64,000 nt of DNA from Aminobacter aminovorans (lineage in GTDB: Bacteria; Pseudomonadota; Alphaproteobacteria; Rhizobiales; Rhizobiaceae): NCBI RefSeq assembly GCF_900445235.1, contig NZ_UFSM01000001.1:738501-802500 (forward strand). The letters run 5' to 3'. The notes beneath the pieces were generated by a model. It searched no databases, was not told the origin of the DNA, and was given only the letters and a program-made list of their open reading frames with translations. Positions 19,015-28,399 of this stretch are shown piece by piece (the stretch's first letter is position 1; every line of letters begins with the position of its first letter). Position numbers and translations under genes: made by a program.

Positions 19015-20334
19015 ATGCTATTCACCGATTCGATCGCCGCTTTGTCCAGCGGTCACCTCCCGTCAGGCGTCGCAATCGTCAGAATTTCGGGCCCGCATGT
19101 TCGGTTCGCTCTCGAAACGATAGCAGGTAGGGTGCCGCAACCACGTCGCGCGCATTTTGGGCCGCTGAAGGCAGCGGACGGGCGGAAACTGGACCAGGCG
19201 CTGACCTTGTTTTTTCCCGGGCCGCATAGTTTCACGGGCGAGGATTGCGGTGAATTCCATCTGCATGGCGGCCGCGCTGTGGTCACGGCACTGCTCGCAG
19301 AACTCGGAAAGCTGTCGGGTTTCAGGCAGGCCGAGGCGGGAGAATTCACCCGGCGCGCATTCCTGAACGGCAAGATGGACCTTCTGGAAGCTGAAGCGCT
19401 TGCCGATCTCATTAACTCCGAGACCGAGGCACAGCGTCAGTTTGCCGTGATGAATTCCGGCGGTGCGCAAAGCGAGCTCTATCTCGCATGGCGCAAGCGG
19501 CTCATTCACGCACGGGCGATGATTGAAGCCGAGATGGATTTTGCCGATGAATCGGACGTGCCAGGCTCGGTTTCCGCTCAGGTGTGGGATGACGTCCGCC
19601 AGCTGATTACCGAGATCGGGCGACATGTCGATGGCTACAGCAAGGCTGAGATGATACGCGACGGCTACGACGTCGTGATCCTCGGCGCGCCGAATGCGGG
19701 CAAGTCGAGCTTACTCAATGCGCTGGTTCGACGTGAGGCGGCAATTGTCTCCGACGAACCCGGCACGACGCGCGACCTCGTTGAGGCCACACTCGATATT
19801 GGCGGCCTGAAGGTTCGCATCACCGACACGGCCGGGCTTCGCGAACCCGCGGGCAAGGTTGAAGCCATCGGCATAGAACGCGCAAGGGAAAGAGCGAAGT
19901 CCGCCGACCTGGTGTTGTTCCTTCAGGATATGTCGGTGCCAGCCGAGTTGCTACCGCCCACTGACGCGTCGGCAATAGTGATTGGGACCAAGCGGGATCG
20001 CATCACAGGCGTCGACGGCGGCCCGGGCTATACCTTGGCCATTTCGGCGGTGAATGGCGAAGGTATCGACGGATTGATCGAGTTGATCGGCGCGCGTGCA
20101 GCGGCGGCGGTCGGCCAGCGTGGTGACGTGCTGCCTTCGCGTCTGCGACATGTAGAGCTTCTGAAGGGGGCCCGTGAGTATCTGTGTGCCGCGCTTGCCG
20201 CGCCGGAGAGCTTTCTCGAATTGAAAGCGGAGAATCTGCGCCTGGCGAGTGACCGAATCGGCAAGCTGTCGGGTGCGGTCGATGTCGAGGATCTGCTCGA
20301 CGTCATTTTCGCGCAGTTCTGCATTGGCAAATGA
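19015..20334 (+). CDS. mnmE: tRNA uridine-5-carboxymethylaminomethyl synthesis GTPase MnmE
   Basis: Partner of MnmG in modifying wobble uridine 34 of tRNAs. It has 439 residues from MLFTDSIAALSSGHLPSGVA; AGAGA precedes the ATG at 19015. The N-terminal domain has the formyl-folate fold (SFTGEDCGEFHLHGG). The inserted G domain has G1 GAPNAGKSS, the G2 segment EPGTTRDLV, G3 DTAG and, in place of the usual N/TKxD of G4, TKRD. It ends with the conserved C-terminal FCIGK containing the essential cysteine. The stop overlaps a parS site. Confidence 0.96.
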   Translation: MLFTDSIAALSSGHLPSGVAIVRISGPHVRFALETIAGRVPQPRRAHFGPLKAADGRKLDQALTLFFPGPHSFTGEDCGEFHLHGGRAVVTALLAELGKLSGFRQAEAGEFTRRAFLNGKMDLLEAEALADLINSETEAQRQFAVMNSGGAQSELYLAWRKRLIHARAMIEAEMDFADESDVPGSVSAQVWDDVRQLITEIGRHVDGYSKAEMIRDGYDVVILGAPNAGKSSLLNALVRREAAIVSDEPGTTRDLVEATLDIGGLKVRITDTAGLREPAGKVEAIGIERARERAKSADLVLFLQDMSVPAELLPPTDASAIVIGTKRDRITGVDGGPGYTLAISAVNGEGIDGLIELIGARAAAAVGQRGDVLPSRLRHVELLKGAREYLCAALAAPESFLELKAENLRLASDRIGKLSGAVDVEDLLDVIFAQFCIGK

Positions 20335-20347
20335 TTCACGTGAAACA
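20332..20347. other. parS: parS site 1
   Basis: TGATTCACGTGAAACA matches the 16-bp palindrome TGTTTCACGTGAAACA at 15 of 16 positions. Its first three bases are the mnmE stop codon, so the centromere-like site begins inside the gene end. Confidence 0.88.
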
Positions 20348-20365
20348 TTAGGCTGTGGAATCCAA

Positions 20366-20381
20366 GGATTCACGTGAAACA
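20366..20381. other. parS: parS site 2
   Basis: GGATTCACGTGAAACA matches the parS palindrome at 14 of 16 positions and lies 34 bp from site 1, centre to centre. It shares the G-A-T-T left arm with site 1, so the two may be a local duplication. Confidence 0.85.
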
Positions 20382-20412
20382 TTGGAATTGACTCGCCACC
20401 GCTCGGCCCGGT

Positions 20413-20428
20413 TGTTTCACGTGAAACC
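20413..20428. other. parS: parS site 3
   Basis: TGTTTCACGTGAAACC contains the perfect 14-bp core GTTTCACGTGAAAC at 20414-20427, 75 bp before the mnmG start. Spacing from site 2 is 47 bp. Confidence 0.93.
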
Positions 20429-20502
20429 ACCGCGACAGCGATTCTCTTGACATGCGCCGGAGATGGGGACATCTGTCTCGCAAACGTTTCCTGGAGACTG
20501 TG

Positions 20503-22377
20503 ATGAGTGAGAGCTACGACGTCGTCGTGGTGGGCGGAGGCCATGCTGGTTGCGAAGCGGCCTCGGCCTCGGCAAGGGCTGGCGCCAAGACCGCGCTCGT
20601 TACCCTTAGGCGTGATACGATCGGTGTCATGTCGTGCAATCCCGCCATCGGTGGACTAGGCAAGGGCCATCTGGTTCGCGAGATCGACGCACTGGATGGC
20701 CTCATGGGTCGTGTTGCCGACGCGGCCGGTATTCAGTTCCGCCTGCTCAACCGCCGAAAGGGTCCTGCGGTGCGTGGTCCGCGCACACAGGCTGATCGCA
20801 AGCTTTATCGCTTGGCCATGCAGCAGGCGATTGCGGAACAGCCAGGCCTCACTGTAGTTGAGGCGGAAGTCTCTGATTTTATTATAGATAATGACCGTTT
20901 GACGGGTGTCGCACTTAGCGAGGGCCGACTACTTTCCTGTGCCGCGGTGGTTTTGACCACAGGCACGTTCCTTCGTGGGTTGATCCACATCGGCGAACGC
21001 AAATTCCCTGCAGGACGGATGAACGAACAGGCTTCGATGGGATTGTCCGAGACGCTGAAGCGGGCGGGCTTGCGTCTTGGCCGATTGAAGACTGGGACAC
21101 CGCCGCGGCTGGATGGCCGTACAATCGACTGGGCATCACTCGAGACCCAGGCAGCCGACGAGGATCCGGTTCCTTTCTCGCTGCTCACCAACAGGATCAG
21201 CAATCCGCAGATCGAATGCGGCATCACGCGGACGACTGACATCACCCACGCCATCATTCGCGAGAATCTCGGGCGATCGGCGATGTATTCCGGGTCGATC
21301 GAGGGCGTTGGCCCGCGCTATTGCCCGTCAATCGAGGACAAGATTGTCAAGTTCGGCGACCGGGAAGGACACCAGATCTTCCTGGAGCCGGAGGGGCTGG
21401 ACGATTCCACCGTCTATCCCAACGGGATTTCGACCTCGTTGCCCGAGGACGTACAACTCGACATTCTAAAGTCGATCCCCGGCCTGGAGCGGGCGGTCAT
21501 GCTGCAGCCGGGATACGCGATCGAGTATGACCATATCGACCCGCGCGAATTGGAGCTGACGCTGGAGACCAAGCGAATCGGTGGCCTGTTCCTCGCTGGG
21601 CAGATCAATGGCACGACGGGCTACGAGGAGGCCGGTGCGCAAGGCCTGCTTGCAGGACTCAATGCCGCGCGCCTCGCCGGCAATAGCGAACAGGTGGTTC
21701 TCAGCCGCAGCCAGGCGTACATCGGCGTCATGGTCGACGACCTCACCAGCCGTGGCATCAGCGAGCCGTACCGCATGTTTACCTCGCGTGCGGAATTCAG
21801 GCTTTCGCTACGCGCCGACAACGCCGATGAGCGGCTGACACCACTTGCCATTGAAGTGGGCATTGCCTCGGAAGAGCGCGAGAAGTGCTTCGGTCAGATG
21901 ACAGCGCGGGTCGAAGCGGCGCGCGAATTGACGCAATCATTGAAGCTGTCGCCCAACGAAGCGCGTCGGCACGGCATAGAGGTTAACCTCGACGGTGTGA
22001 AACGGTCGCTCTACGAACTGCTGGCCTATCCGAATATCGAGTTCACGCAACTTGTTAAGATCTTGCCAGAGCTGCAGTCGGTTGACGTCAAGACCGCAGA
22101 AGCCATTGAAACCGAAGCCAAATACGCCGTCTACCTTGACCGACAGAAGGCCGATGCGGCGTTGATGTTGAAGGAAGAGGAGAGGGTGATCCCGGAAGCG
22201 CTTGATTTTGAGTCGGTTCCTGGCCTTTCCAATGAACTTCGGCAGAAGATGCGCGTCCGTCGACCGCGTTCTTTGGCCGAGGCGCAGCGTATCGATGGCA
22301 TGACGCCGGCGGCTCTGGCCATCATTCTCGCTCATGTACGCAATTCAGAAGCTCAGTCACGCAGGGGCGCCGCTTGA
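20503..22377 (+). CDS. mnmG: tRNA uridine-5-carboxymethylaminomethyl synthesis enzyme MnmG
   Basis: FAD-dependent enzyme (GidA) of 624 residues that works with MnmE on U34 of tRNA. The start at 20503 ([20 protein letters not shown]) is preceded by CTGGAG; upstream in-frame codons add an unconserved stretch. The dinucleotide-binding GGGHAG is near residue 12; [20 protein letters not shown] holds a catalytic cysteine region, and the C-terminal [17 protein letters not shown] interacts with tRNA and MnmE. It is flanked by parS sites on both sides. Its stop overlaps the TTG start of rsmG. Confidence 0.97.
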   Translation: MSESYDVVVVGGGHAGCEAASASARAGAKTALVTLRRDTIGVMSCNPAIGGLGKGHLVREIDALDGLMGRVADAAGIQFRLLNRRKGPAVRGPRTQADRKLYRLAMQQAIAEQPGLTVVEAEVSDFIIDNDRLTGVALSEGRLLSCAAVVLTTGTFLRGLIHIGERKFPAGRMNEQASMGLSETLKRAGLRLGRLKTGTPPRLDGRTIDWASLETQAADEDPVPFSLLTNRISNPQIECGITRTTDITHAIIRENLGRSAMYSGSIEGVGPRYCPSIEDKIVKFGDREGHQIFLEPEGLDDSTVYPNGISTSLPEDVQLDILKSIPGLERAVMLQPGYAIEYDHIDPRELELTLETKRIGGLFLAGQINGTTGYEEAGAQGLLAGLNAARLAGNSEQVVLSRSQAYIGVMVDDLTSRGISEPYRMFTSRAEFRLSLRADNADERLTPLAIEVGIASEEREKCFGQMTARVEAARELTQSLKLSPNEARRHGIEVNLDGVKRSLYELLAYPNIEFTQLVKILPELQSVDVKTAEAIETEAKYAVYLDRQKADAALMLKEEERVIPEALDFESVPGLSNELRQKMRVRRPRSLAEAQRIDGMTPAALAIILAHVRNSEAQSRRGAA

Positions 22378-23006
22378 ACAATGACGCCTATGCCCGGTTG
22401 CAAGAAGTGGCCGGTCCCGTTTCACGTGAAACATTTGAAAAGCTGAGAGCCTTCGAGACTCTGTTCCGTAAATGGGCGCAGCGCATCAATCTCGTGGCAC
22501 CTTCGACGTTGAACGAAGTCTGGGAGCGCCACATCCTCGACAGCGCCCAGGTCGTGAAGCTTGGCGGCGACGTCAAAAAATGGCTCGACATAGGGTCGGG
22601 CGGCGGTTTCCCGGGCCTGATCATCGGTTCGATGATCGCCGAACGGCCAGGAGCGACCATCGATCTGGTGGAAAGCAACCGCAAGAAGACCGGGTTCCTG
22701 CAGGCCGTCGTCGGCGAGCTTGGGCTGCCGGCCAAGGTGCATTCCAAGCGAATCGAGGATGTTCATACGGTCATCAAGGCCCCCGAGATATTGAGTGCGC
22801 GAGCGTTGGCACCACTACCACTGCTCCTGGCGCTATCCGCCCCATGGCTGGAGTCGGGTACAGTGGCGCTTTTCCACAAAGGTCGGGATTACCGCCAGGA
22901 AATCGAAGATAGCGCTCACCAGTGGAGATTCGATCTGGTAGAACACCAGAGCCTGACCGACGCCCAGGGAGTCATCCTCGAGATTCGGAACCTGCGCCGC
23001 GCCTAG
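22374..23006 (+). CDS. rsmG: 16S rRNA (guanine-527-N7)-methyltransferase RsmG
   Basis: S-adenosylmethionine-dependent methyltransferase (GidB) of 210 residues that modifies G527 of 16S rRNA. The SAM motif is [15 protein letters not shown] (about 64-78), and [20 protein letters not shown] is typical. The only in-frame start close to the mnmG stop is a TTG overlapping it (TTGA). A perfect parS core at 22419-22432 lies inside the gene and encodes VSRET, so part of the N-terminus is set by the centromere sequence. Confidence 0.94.
   Translation: MNNDAYARLQEVAGPVSRETFEKLRAFETLFRKWAQRINLVAPSTLNEVWERHILDSAQVVKLGGDVKKWLDIGSGGGFPGLIIGSMIAERPGATIDLVESNRKKTGFLQAVVGELGLPAKVHSKRIEDVHTVIKAPEILSARALAPLPLLLALSAPWLESGTVALFHKGRDYRQEIEDSAHQWRFDLVEHQSLTDAQGVILEIRNLRRA
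22418..22433. other. parS: parS site 4, inside rsmG
   Basis: CGTTTCACGTGAAACA contains the perfect core GTTTCACGTGAAAC at 22419-22432. It is read as Val-Ser-Arg-Glu-Thr in RsmG, so it must satisfy both ParB and protein coding. It is about 1.5 kb upstream of parB and 2 kb from site 3. Confidence 0.93.
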
Positions 23007-23045
23007 CTGCAGCGCTGTGACGAGACGGAAAACAGCAGTCGAGCC

Positions 23046-23843
23046 ATGAAGATCACACCTAGAATCATCACAGTCGCCAATCAGAAGGGCGGGGTCGGGA
23101 AGACGACGACCGCGATCAATCTGGCGACAGCACTTGCGGCCATCGGTGAGCGTGTGCTCATCATCGACCTTGATCCCCAAGGCAATGCCAGCACGGGTCT
23201 CGGCATCGATCGCAAGGACCGCAGCGTGTCGTCCTATGATGTGCTGACCGGTGAGCTGGAAATCGAGCAGGCTGCGATGGAAACGGCAGTACCGGGCCTT
23301 TCGATCATCCCGTCGACGCTCGATCTGCTTGGAATCGAAATGGAAATCGCCTCGGCACCCGATCGCGTGTTGAAGCTGCGCAATGCGTTGCGGGCGTCGG
23401 CGGAGCGGGCGGCTGGCTACAGCTACGTGCTTATCGACTGCCCGCCTTCACTCAACCTGCTGACGCTGAATTCGATGGCCGCGGCAGATTCCGTCCTGGT
23501 GCCGTTGCAGTGCGAGTTCTTTGCGCTCGAGGGCTTGAGCCAGTTGCTTGAGACGGTGGATCAGGTGCGCCGGTCGATCAATCCTGAATTGACGATCCAG
23601 GGCATCGTGCTGACGATGTTCGACGGCCGCAACAATCTGGCCAACCAGGTCGTCGAGGACGTACGCGCCCATATGGGCGAGAAGGTCTACGAGACGGTGA
23701 TCCCGCGCAACGTGCGTATCTCGGAAGCGCCGTCCTATGGCAAGCCGGCGATCCTTTACGACCTGAAGTGCTCAGGCAGCCAGGCCTATTTGCAGCTCGC
23801 CTCGGAAGTTATCAGGCGCGAACGTAAACTCCGGGCCGCATAA
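23046..23843 (+). CDS. parA: chromosome partitioning ATPase ParA
   Basis: ParA/Soj-type ATPase of 265 residues that forms a gradient on the nucleoid and moves ParB-parS complexes. The deviant Walker A NQKGGVGKTTTAINLA holds both lysines (14 and 20). Walker A' is LIIDLDPQGNASTGLG, and VLIDCPPSLNLLTLNSM is Walker B. There is no N-terminal helix-turn-helix, which fits the chromosomal rather than plasmid (RepA/type Ia) class. It is 39 bp after rsmG and 33 bp before parB. Confidence 0.97.
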   Translation: MKITPRIITVANQKGGVGKTTTAINLATALAAIGERVLIIDLDPQGNASTGLGIDRKDRSVSSYDVLTGELEIEQAAMETAVPGLSIIPSTLDLLGIEMEIASAPDRVLKLRNALRASAERAAGYSYVLIDCPPSLNLLTLNSMAAADSVLVPLQCEFFALEGLSQLLETVDQVRRSINPELTIQGIVLTMFDGRNNLANQVVEDVRAHMGEKVYETVIPRNVRISEAPSYGKPAILYDLKCSGSQAYLQLASEVIRRERKLRAA

Positions 23844-23876
23844 ATCGATTCGGACTCGAAACAAGCTGGACTAAAC

Positions 23877-24758
23877 ATGAACGAAGACCTTTCCAGAAAG
23901 CGCCTTGGCCGGGGACTTGCCGCTCTGATCGGCGAGATGGACAAGCCCGCAGTCCCGGAAAAGCCGGCGGCGCCGGCCGACGGCCGGGTGCCGATCGAGT
24001 TCGTCAGCCCCAATCCACGCAACCCCCGTCGCCATTTTGGCGAAGCTGAACTTGCCGACCTGGCGCAGTCCATCCGCGAGCACGGCCTGGTCCAGCCTGT
24101 CGTCGTCAGGCCCGCAGCGCAGGCCGGGCGCTATGAGATCATTGCCGGCGAGCGCCGCTGGCGTGCCGCACAGCGCGCCGGCGTCAACGAGATTCCGGTC
24201 ATCGTTCGCGACGTCAACGATCGCACAGCGCTTGAGCTCGCCATCATCGAGAACGTCCAGCGCTCCGATCTCAACGCCATTGAAGAGGCGATGGGCTACC
24301 AGCAGCTGATCGACGATCACAATTACACCCAGGCCGATCTCGGCCAGGTCATCGGCAAGAGCCGCAGCCATGTCGCCAACACGCTGCGGCTGCTGAAGCT
24401 GCCCGACGTTGTTCGTGACATGCTGGTCAACGGAGAACTTTCTGCCGGCCATGCCCGTGCGCTGATCACCGCCGCCGATCCGGCCGGGCTGGCAAAACGT
24501 ATCGTCGAAGAGGGCCTGTCGGTGCGCCAGGCCGAGGCACTGGCGCAGCTTCCCGCTGATGCACTGCTCGAAAAGCAATCGTCGCGTCCTCTCGAGAAGG
24601 ATCCCGATACGATTGCGCTGGAAAAGCTTCTCACCGACGTCGTCGGCATGAAGATTTCGATCGCGCACAAGGAGAAAGGCGGCGAGCTGCGCATCAGCTA
24701 CCGCTCGCTGGAACAGCTCGATGACCTGTGCCGGCGCCTGAAGAGCGAACATATCTGA
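23877..24758 (+). CDS. parB: chromosome partitioning protein ParB
   Basis: CTP-dependent clamp of 293 residues that loads at parS and spreads. The N-terminal ParA-activating segment is MNEDLSRKRLGRGLAALIGE with the conserved L-G-R-G-L. The CTP-binding motif GERRWRAAQR is at 91-100, and the ENVQRSDLNAIEEAMGY block follows. The helix-turn-helix YTQADLGQVIGKSRSHVANT reads parS. The C-terminal domain (about 240-293) dimerises. All four nearby parS sites lie within 4 kb upstream. A strong hairpin follows. Confidence 0.97.
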   Translation: MNEDLSRKRLGRGLAALIGEMDKPAVPEKPAAPADGRVPIEFVSPNPRNPRRHFGEAELADLAQSIREHGLVQPVVVRPAAQAGRYEIIAGERRWRAAQRAGVNEIPVIVRDVNDRTALELAIIENVQRSDLNAIEEAMGYQQLIDDHNYTQADLGQVIGKSRSHVANTLRLLKLPDVVRDMLVNGELSAGHARALITAADPAGLAKRIVEEGLSVRQAEALAQLPADALLEKQSSRPLEKDPDTIALEKLLTDVVGMKISIAHKEKGGELRISYRSLEQLDDLCRRLKSEHI

Positions 24759-24781
24759 TTGATTCTATTGACTCTTGTTTG

Positions 24782-24813
24782 AAGAACGCCGGCCTCGCGC
24801 CGGCGTTCTTGCG
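24782..24813. terminator. bidirectional terminator between parB and holA
   Basis: Perfect 12-bp stem AAGAACGCCGGC (24782-24793) / GCCGGCGTTCTT (24799-24810) with a five-base loop CTCGC. It lies between convergent parB and holA. The run of T is short in both directions, so efficiency is uncertain. Confidence 0.8.
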
Positions 24814-24886
24814 TTTGGAAAAAATCCGGGAATGGCGCTTGGCCGGTTTCGTCCGGACCTGCGTGAAAAACGAGACGTGGCCGCCT

Positions 24887-25936
24887 CTAGCGTCGACCTG
24901 AGGAGAGGCGGGCGCCTTCGACGGCAATGCCTAGCATCGCCTGGCGCGCCAGAGCGACCGCCAAATCCGGCCGGCGGCGTGTCTGCAGCGTCGTCGACTG
25001 CAGCCGTGTCAGTGCACGGTTCAGCGCAGACGCACTCCAGCTCGACAAGGTCCGCTCGACCGCCCGGCGGCGGGAGAAGAACACCGGCGGACGCGCAGCT
25101 GCTACGACCGCCGAGGCGTTTCGGCCGCCGTTTTCCATCTCGCCGCGCATCAGATGGATGTTCTGGAGGTGGCGGGTAGCGGACGCGAGGAGCTGTGCCG
25201 CCTGGCTGCCGGTCTGGCACTGCTTGGTGAAAGCGGCGTCGAACTCGGCGATGTTGCCGCCAAGCGCTGCGTCGATCGCGTCGTCCAGCGACAGTGCCGA
25301 GACGTCGCCAGTCATGTCCTTGACGTCTTCGAGCGAGATTTCGCCCTTGCCCATGGCATAAAGTGTCAGCTTCTGGACTTCGCCGCGTGTTGCCAGGCGG
25401 TCGCCACCGAGGCTGCGGCGCAGCGCGTTGCGCGCGTCCATCGCCATGTTCAGGCCGGCGGCGCGCAGCTCGTCATCGATGACGCTTTCGATATCGCGCG
25501 CCTCGTCGCCGTAACAGGGCAGGGCCATGCCGGCAAAGGCGCCCTCGACGATCGTGCGCAACGGCGCACCCTTTTTGAGATCCTGCGCCTCGATCAGGAT
25601 GACGGCATCGCGCGGCGGCTCTGCAGCCAGCGCCTTGACGTCGTCGGCGAGGCTCTTCTGAGCAGCGGCATTGCGCACCCAGATCAGCCGCCGCGGCGAA
25701 AACATAGGCACCGTGCGCGCCTCGTCGACGAGCCGGCCGCTGTCGCGCTCTATGTCGGCAGCTTCGATCTTGACGACGGAGAAGGGATCGTCGAGCGGCA
25801 GGCCGGTCTTGGCGGCAAAAGCTGCGGCGCGCTCCGAAACGAGGCCCCGGTCGGGGCCGTAGATCAGCACGATGACAGCCTCGGCTGCGGGCCGGGCCAG
25901 CCAGGAATCGACTTCGTGAGCTTTCTTCTGCGCCAT
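24887..25936 (-). CDS. holA: DNA polymerase III subunit delta
   Basis: Clamp-loader subunit of 349 residues that opens the beta clamp during replication. It starts MAQKKAHEVDSWLARPAAEA, with LIYGPDRGLVSERAAAFAAK, ARTVPMFSPRRLIWVRNA, VILIEAQDLKKGAPLRTIVE and the C-terminal RLQSTTLQTRRRPDLAVALA, all typical of HolA. There is no functional P-loop, as usual for delta. It is transcribed toward parB and follows ccoS by 52 bp on the same strand. Confidence 0.92.
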   Translation of the reverse strand: MAQKKAHEVDSWLARPAAEAVIVLIYGPDRGLVSERAAAFAAKTGLPLDDPFSVVKIEAADIERDSGRLVDEARTVPMFSPRRLIWVRNAAAQKSLADDVKALAAEPPRDAVILIEAQDLKKGAPLRTIVEGAFAGMALPCYGDEARDIESVIDDELRAAGLNMAMDARNALRRSLGGDRLATRGEVQKLTLYAMGKGEISLEDVKDMTGDVSALSLDDAIDAALGGNIAEFDAAFTKQCQTGSQAAQLLASATRHLQNIHLMRGEMENGGRNASAVVAAARPPVFFSRRRAVERTLSSWSASALNRALTRLQSTTLQTRRRPDLAVALARQAMLGIAVEGARLSSGRR

Positions 25937-25988
25937 GTCGTCCTGTTAGCACAGGCCTCTGTACGGTCGCAGCCCTTTTGTCGTCAGG

Positions 25989-26129
25989 CTAATCGTCGTC
26001 GACAAGGATGCGTTCGGCAGCGCCGTCCATGTCTTCATACTGGCCGCTGCGCAGCGACCACAGGAACGCAGCCAGGCCAAGGCCGCCGAGAAACAGCGCA
26101 ATGGGCAAAAGGACGAGCAGACCGCTCAT
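25989..26129 (-). CDS. ccoS: cbb3-type oxidase assembly protein CcoS
   Basis: A 46-residue protein: MSGLLVLLPIALFLGGLGLA, then AFLWSLRSGQYEDMDGAAER, ending ILVDDD. One membrane helix is followed by the family hallmark WSLRSGQYEDMDG and an acidic tail. It is needed for cofactor insertion into cbb3 oxidase in characterised systems. The start overlaps the ccoI stop by 4 bp (ATGA), making it the last gene of ccoGHIS. Its size makes it easy to miss. Confidence 0.93.
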   Translation of the reverse strand: MSGLLVLLPIALFLGGLGLAAFLWSLRSGQYEDMDGAAERILVDDD

Positions 26130-28399
26130 GATGCCATGGCCTCCTTGGCCGGGACCGCATTGGCGCGGCTGGCGACAGACTTGGCAGCGCGACCCTTGCC
26201 GGTACCGAGACGCAGGCCATTGGCGATCACGACAACCGAGGAGCCGGACATCGCCAGCGCCGCTACCAGCGGGGTGACATAGCCGAACAGAGCGATCGGC
26301 ACGGCGACGGCGTTGTAGATGATGGCTAGCACCAGGTTCTGGCGGATCAGCTTGTTGGCCTCACGCGAGGCACCGAGCGCCAGCGGGACGGCGGCAAGGC
26401 TCTCGCGCAGGAAGACGAAGTCGGCGACGCTGCGGCCGATGTCGGCGGCATCGGCCGGGGCGATCGAGACATGGGCCGCTGCCAGCGCCGGCGCGTCGTT
26501 GAGCCCATCGCCGACCATCAGCACTTTGCGGCCTTCGGCCTTGAGCGCCACGAGACGCTCCACCTTGCCGCTCGGCAGCACGCCGGCCGAGAACGTCTGG
26601 ATGCCAAGAGCTGCGGCCACCGCATCCACTGCTTCCGGACGATCACCAGATAGGATTTCGACTGCAAGTCCGCAGGCGCGCAAATCCGCTACAGCTTCCA
26701 CCGCACCGGCCCGCAACCTGTCCGCGAAGGCGAAGGTGGCAAGCTCGACCCCGTTCCTCGAAAGTACGGTGCCCTTTGCCGCCGTGGCGTCGTCGAGGGC
26801 CCAGGCGGCACGGCCCAGGCGGTAGGTGTCCGCGCCGCGCCGTGCTTCAAGGCCGAAGCCCGGTACTTCCTCGACGTTGTCGAAGTGCCCATCCTTGGCA
26901 GGCATTCCGGCCTGGGTCTCGGCGAGGGCGCGTGAGATTGGATGGCGCGAATGGAGCGCGATCGCCGCCGCGACCGACAAGGCGTCGGCTGACATTTCGC
27001 GGGCGTTCATCAGCCTGGGCCTACCAAGCGTCAGCGTGCCGGTCTTGTCGAAGACGACGGTATCGATCTCGGCCAGACGCTCCATGGCGGCGCCGTCCTT
27101 GACCATGATGCCATTCTCGAACAGGCGTCGGGCGGCGGCAACCTGCACGATCGGCACGGCGAGACCCAGCGCGCAGGGGCAGGTGATGATCAGCACTGCG
27201 ATGGCGATGGTGATTGCCTGGTGCCAGTTGCCGTCGGCGACCATCCAGCCGACGAAGGTCAGGAAGGAGGTCAGGTGGAGGACGGGCGCATAGAGTGCGG
27301 CGGCGCGATCGGCGATGCGGCGGTAGCCGCCGCGGCCGCTTTCGGCCGCTTCCATCAGCCGCGTCATCTCGGCGAGGAAGGAATCCTGTGCCTTGGCAGT
27401 CGCCTCGATGGTCAGAGGTCCAGTCAGGTTGAGCGTGCCGGCGCGCAAGGAGGCACCTGACTCCACGGCAACGGGATCGCTTTCGCCCGAGACGATGGCG
27501 CAGTCGAGTTCGGAGCGGCCCTTGACCACCTGGGCATCGACTGGAACGCGTTCACCAGCTGCGAGCAGAATTTGCATACCGGGCTCGATCTCCTGCACCG
27601 GCAGGTAGGCGTTGGCACCGTCGGCCTGAAGCACTGTCGCGCCGCGGGCGGCGAGCCGGGCGAGGCTCTTGACGGCGACGCGGGCGCGTTCGCGCATGAC
27701 ATGGTCGAGCGTACGGCCGATCAACAGGAAGAACAGCAGCGAAGCCGAGGCGTCGAAATAGGCGTGCGGGCCGCTGTTGGCGGTGTCGTAAAGGCTCATG
27801 CCAAAGGCGAGCAGGATGCCGATGGAGATCGGCACATCCATGTTGGTGCGGCCGTTGCGCAGTGCACCCCAGGCCGAACGGAAGAAGATGCGGCCGGAAA
27901 AAGCGAGTGCGGGCAGGGCAATGAGTGCTGATAGCCAGTGGAACAGATCGCGCGTGGCATCCGTCGCCCCGGACCAGACCGACACCGACAGCAACATGAT
28001 GTTGCCGGCGGCGAAGCCGGCGATGCCGAGCCCGCGGATCAGCTCGGCCAGCGTCTCGTCCTTGTCGTCGGCGCCTTGCTCGAACAGGTGGCTTTCGTAG
28101 CCGAGCCGCGCCAACGCCGCTGAAATGGATGGCACCCCGGTTTCGTCACGCCAGCGCACGGAAACGCGCTTCGTCGACAGGTTGACGCGCGCGTGCTCGA
28201 CGCCGTCGAGCTTGCCGAGTGTGGCCTCGATGTTGGCGATGCAGGTGCCGCAATGCACGCCCGGGACTGAAAGCTCGACCTGCCTGGCACCGCCGGGCAG
28301 GAGGCGGCTGGCGAGCATCAGCTCTTCGCGCGACGGCCCGCTTGCGGCGACGGGGTTGAAGCCCAGGGCGACATCGGCTTCGGGTCCGCAGCAGTTCAT
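26126..28399 (-). CDS. ccoI: copper-transporting P1B-ATPase CcoI/FixI
   Basis: Copper-exporting P-type ATPase of 757 residues that supplies copper for cbb3 oxidase assembly. An N-terminal Cys-rich stretch (MNCCGPE) precedes a heavy-metal-associated domain with CGTC (VPGVHCGTCIANI, near 47-59). Eight membrane helices are expected. The metal-site motif is TCPCALGLAVP, the phosphorylation site is DKTGTLTLGRP, and the hinge is MVGDGLNDAPAL. It overlaps ccoH and ccoS by 4 bp each. Confidence 0.96.
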   Translation of the reverse strand: MNCCGPEADVALGFNPVAASGPSREELMLASRLLPGGARQVELSVPGVHCGTCIANIEATLGKLDGVEHARVNLSTKRVSVRWRDETGVPSISAALARLGYESHLFEQGADDKDETLAELIRGLGIAGFAAGNIMLLSVSVWSGATDATRDLFHWLSALIALPALAFSGRIFFRSAWGALRNGRTNMDVPISIGILLAFGMSLYDTANSGPHAYFDASASLLFFLLIGRTLDHVMRERARVAVKSLARLAARGATVLQADGANAYLPVQEIEPGMQILLAAGERVPVDAQVVKGRSELDCAIVSGESDPVAVESGASLRAGTLNLTGPLTIEATAKAQDSFLAEMTRLMEAAESGRGGYRRIADRAAALYAPVLHLTSFLTFVGWMVADGNWHQAITIAIAVLIITCPCALGLAVPIVQVAAARRLFENGIMVKDGAAMERLAEIDTVVFDKTGTLTLGRPRLMNAREMSADALSVAAAIALHSRHPISRALAETQAGMPAKDGHFDNVEEVPGFGLEARRGADTYRLGRAAWALDDATAAKGTVLSRNGVELATFAFADRLRAGAVEAVADLRACGLAVEILSGDRPEAVDAVAAALGIQTFSAGVLPSGKVERLVALKAEGRKVLMVGDGLNDAPALAAAHVSIAPADAADIGRSVADFVFLRESLAAVPLALGASREANKLIRQNLVLAIIYNAVAVPIALFGYVTPLVAALAMSGSSVVVIANGLRLGTGKGRAAKSVASRANAVPAKEAMAS

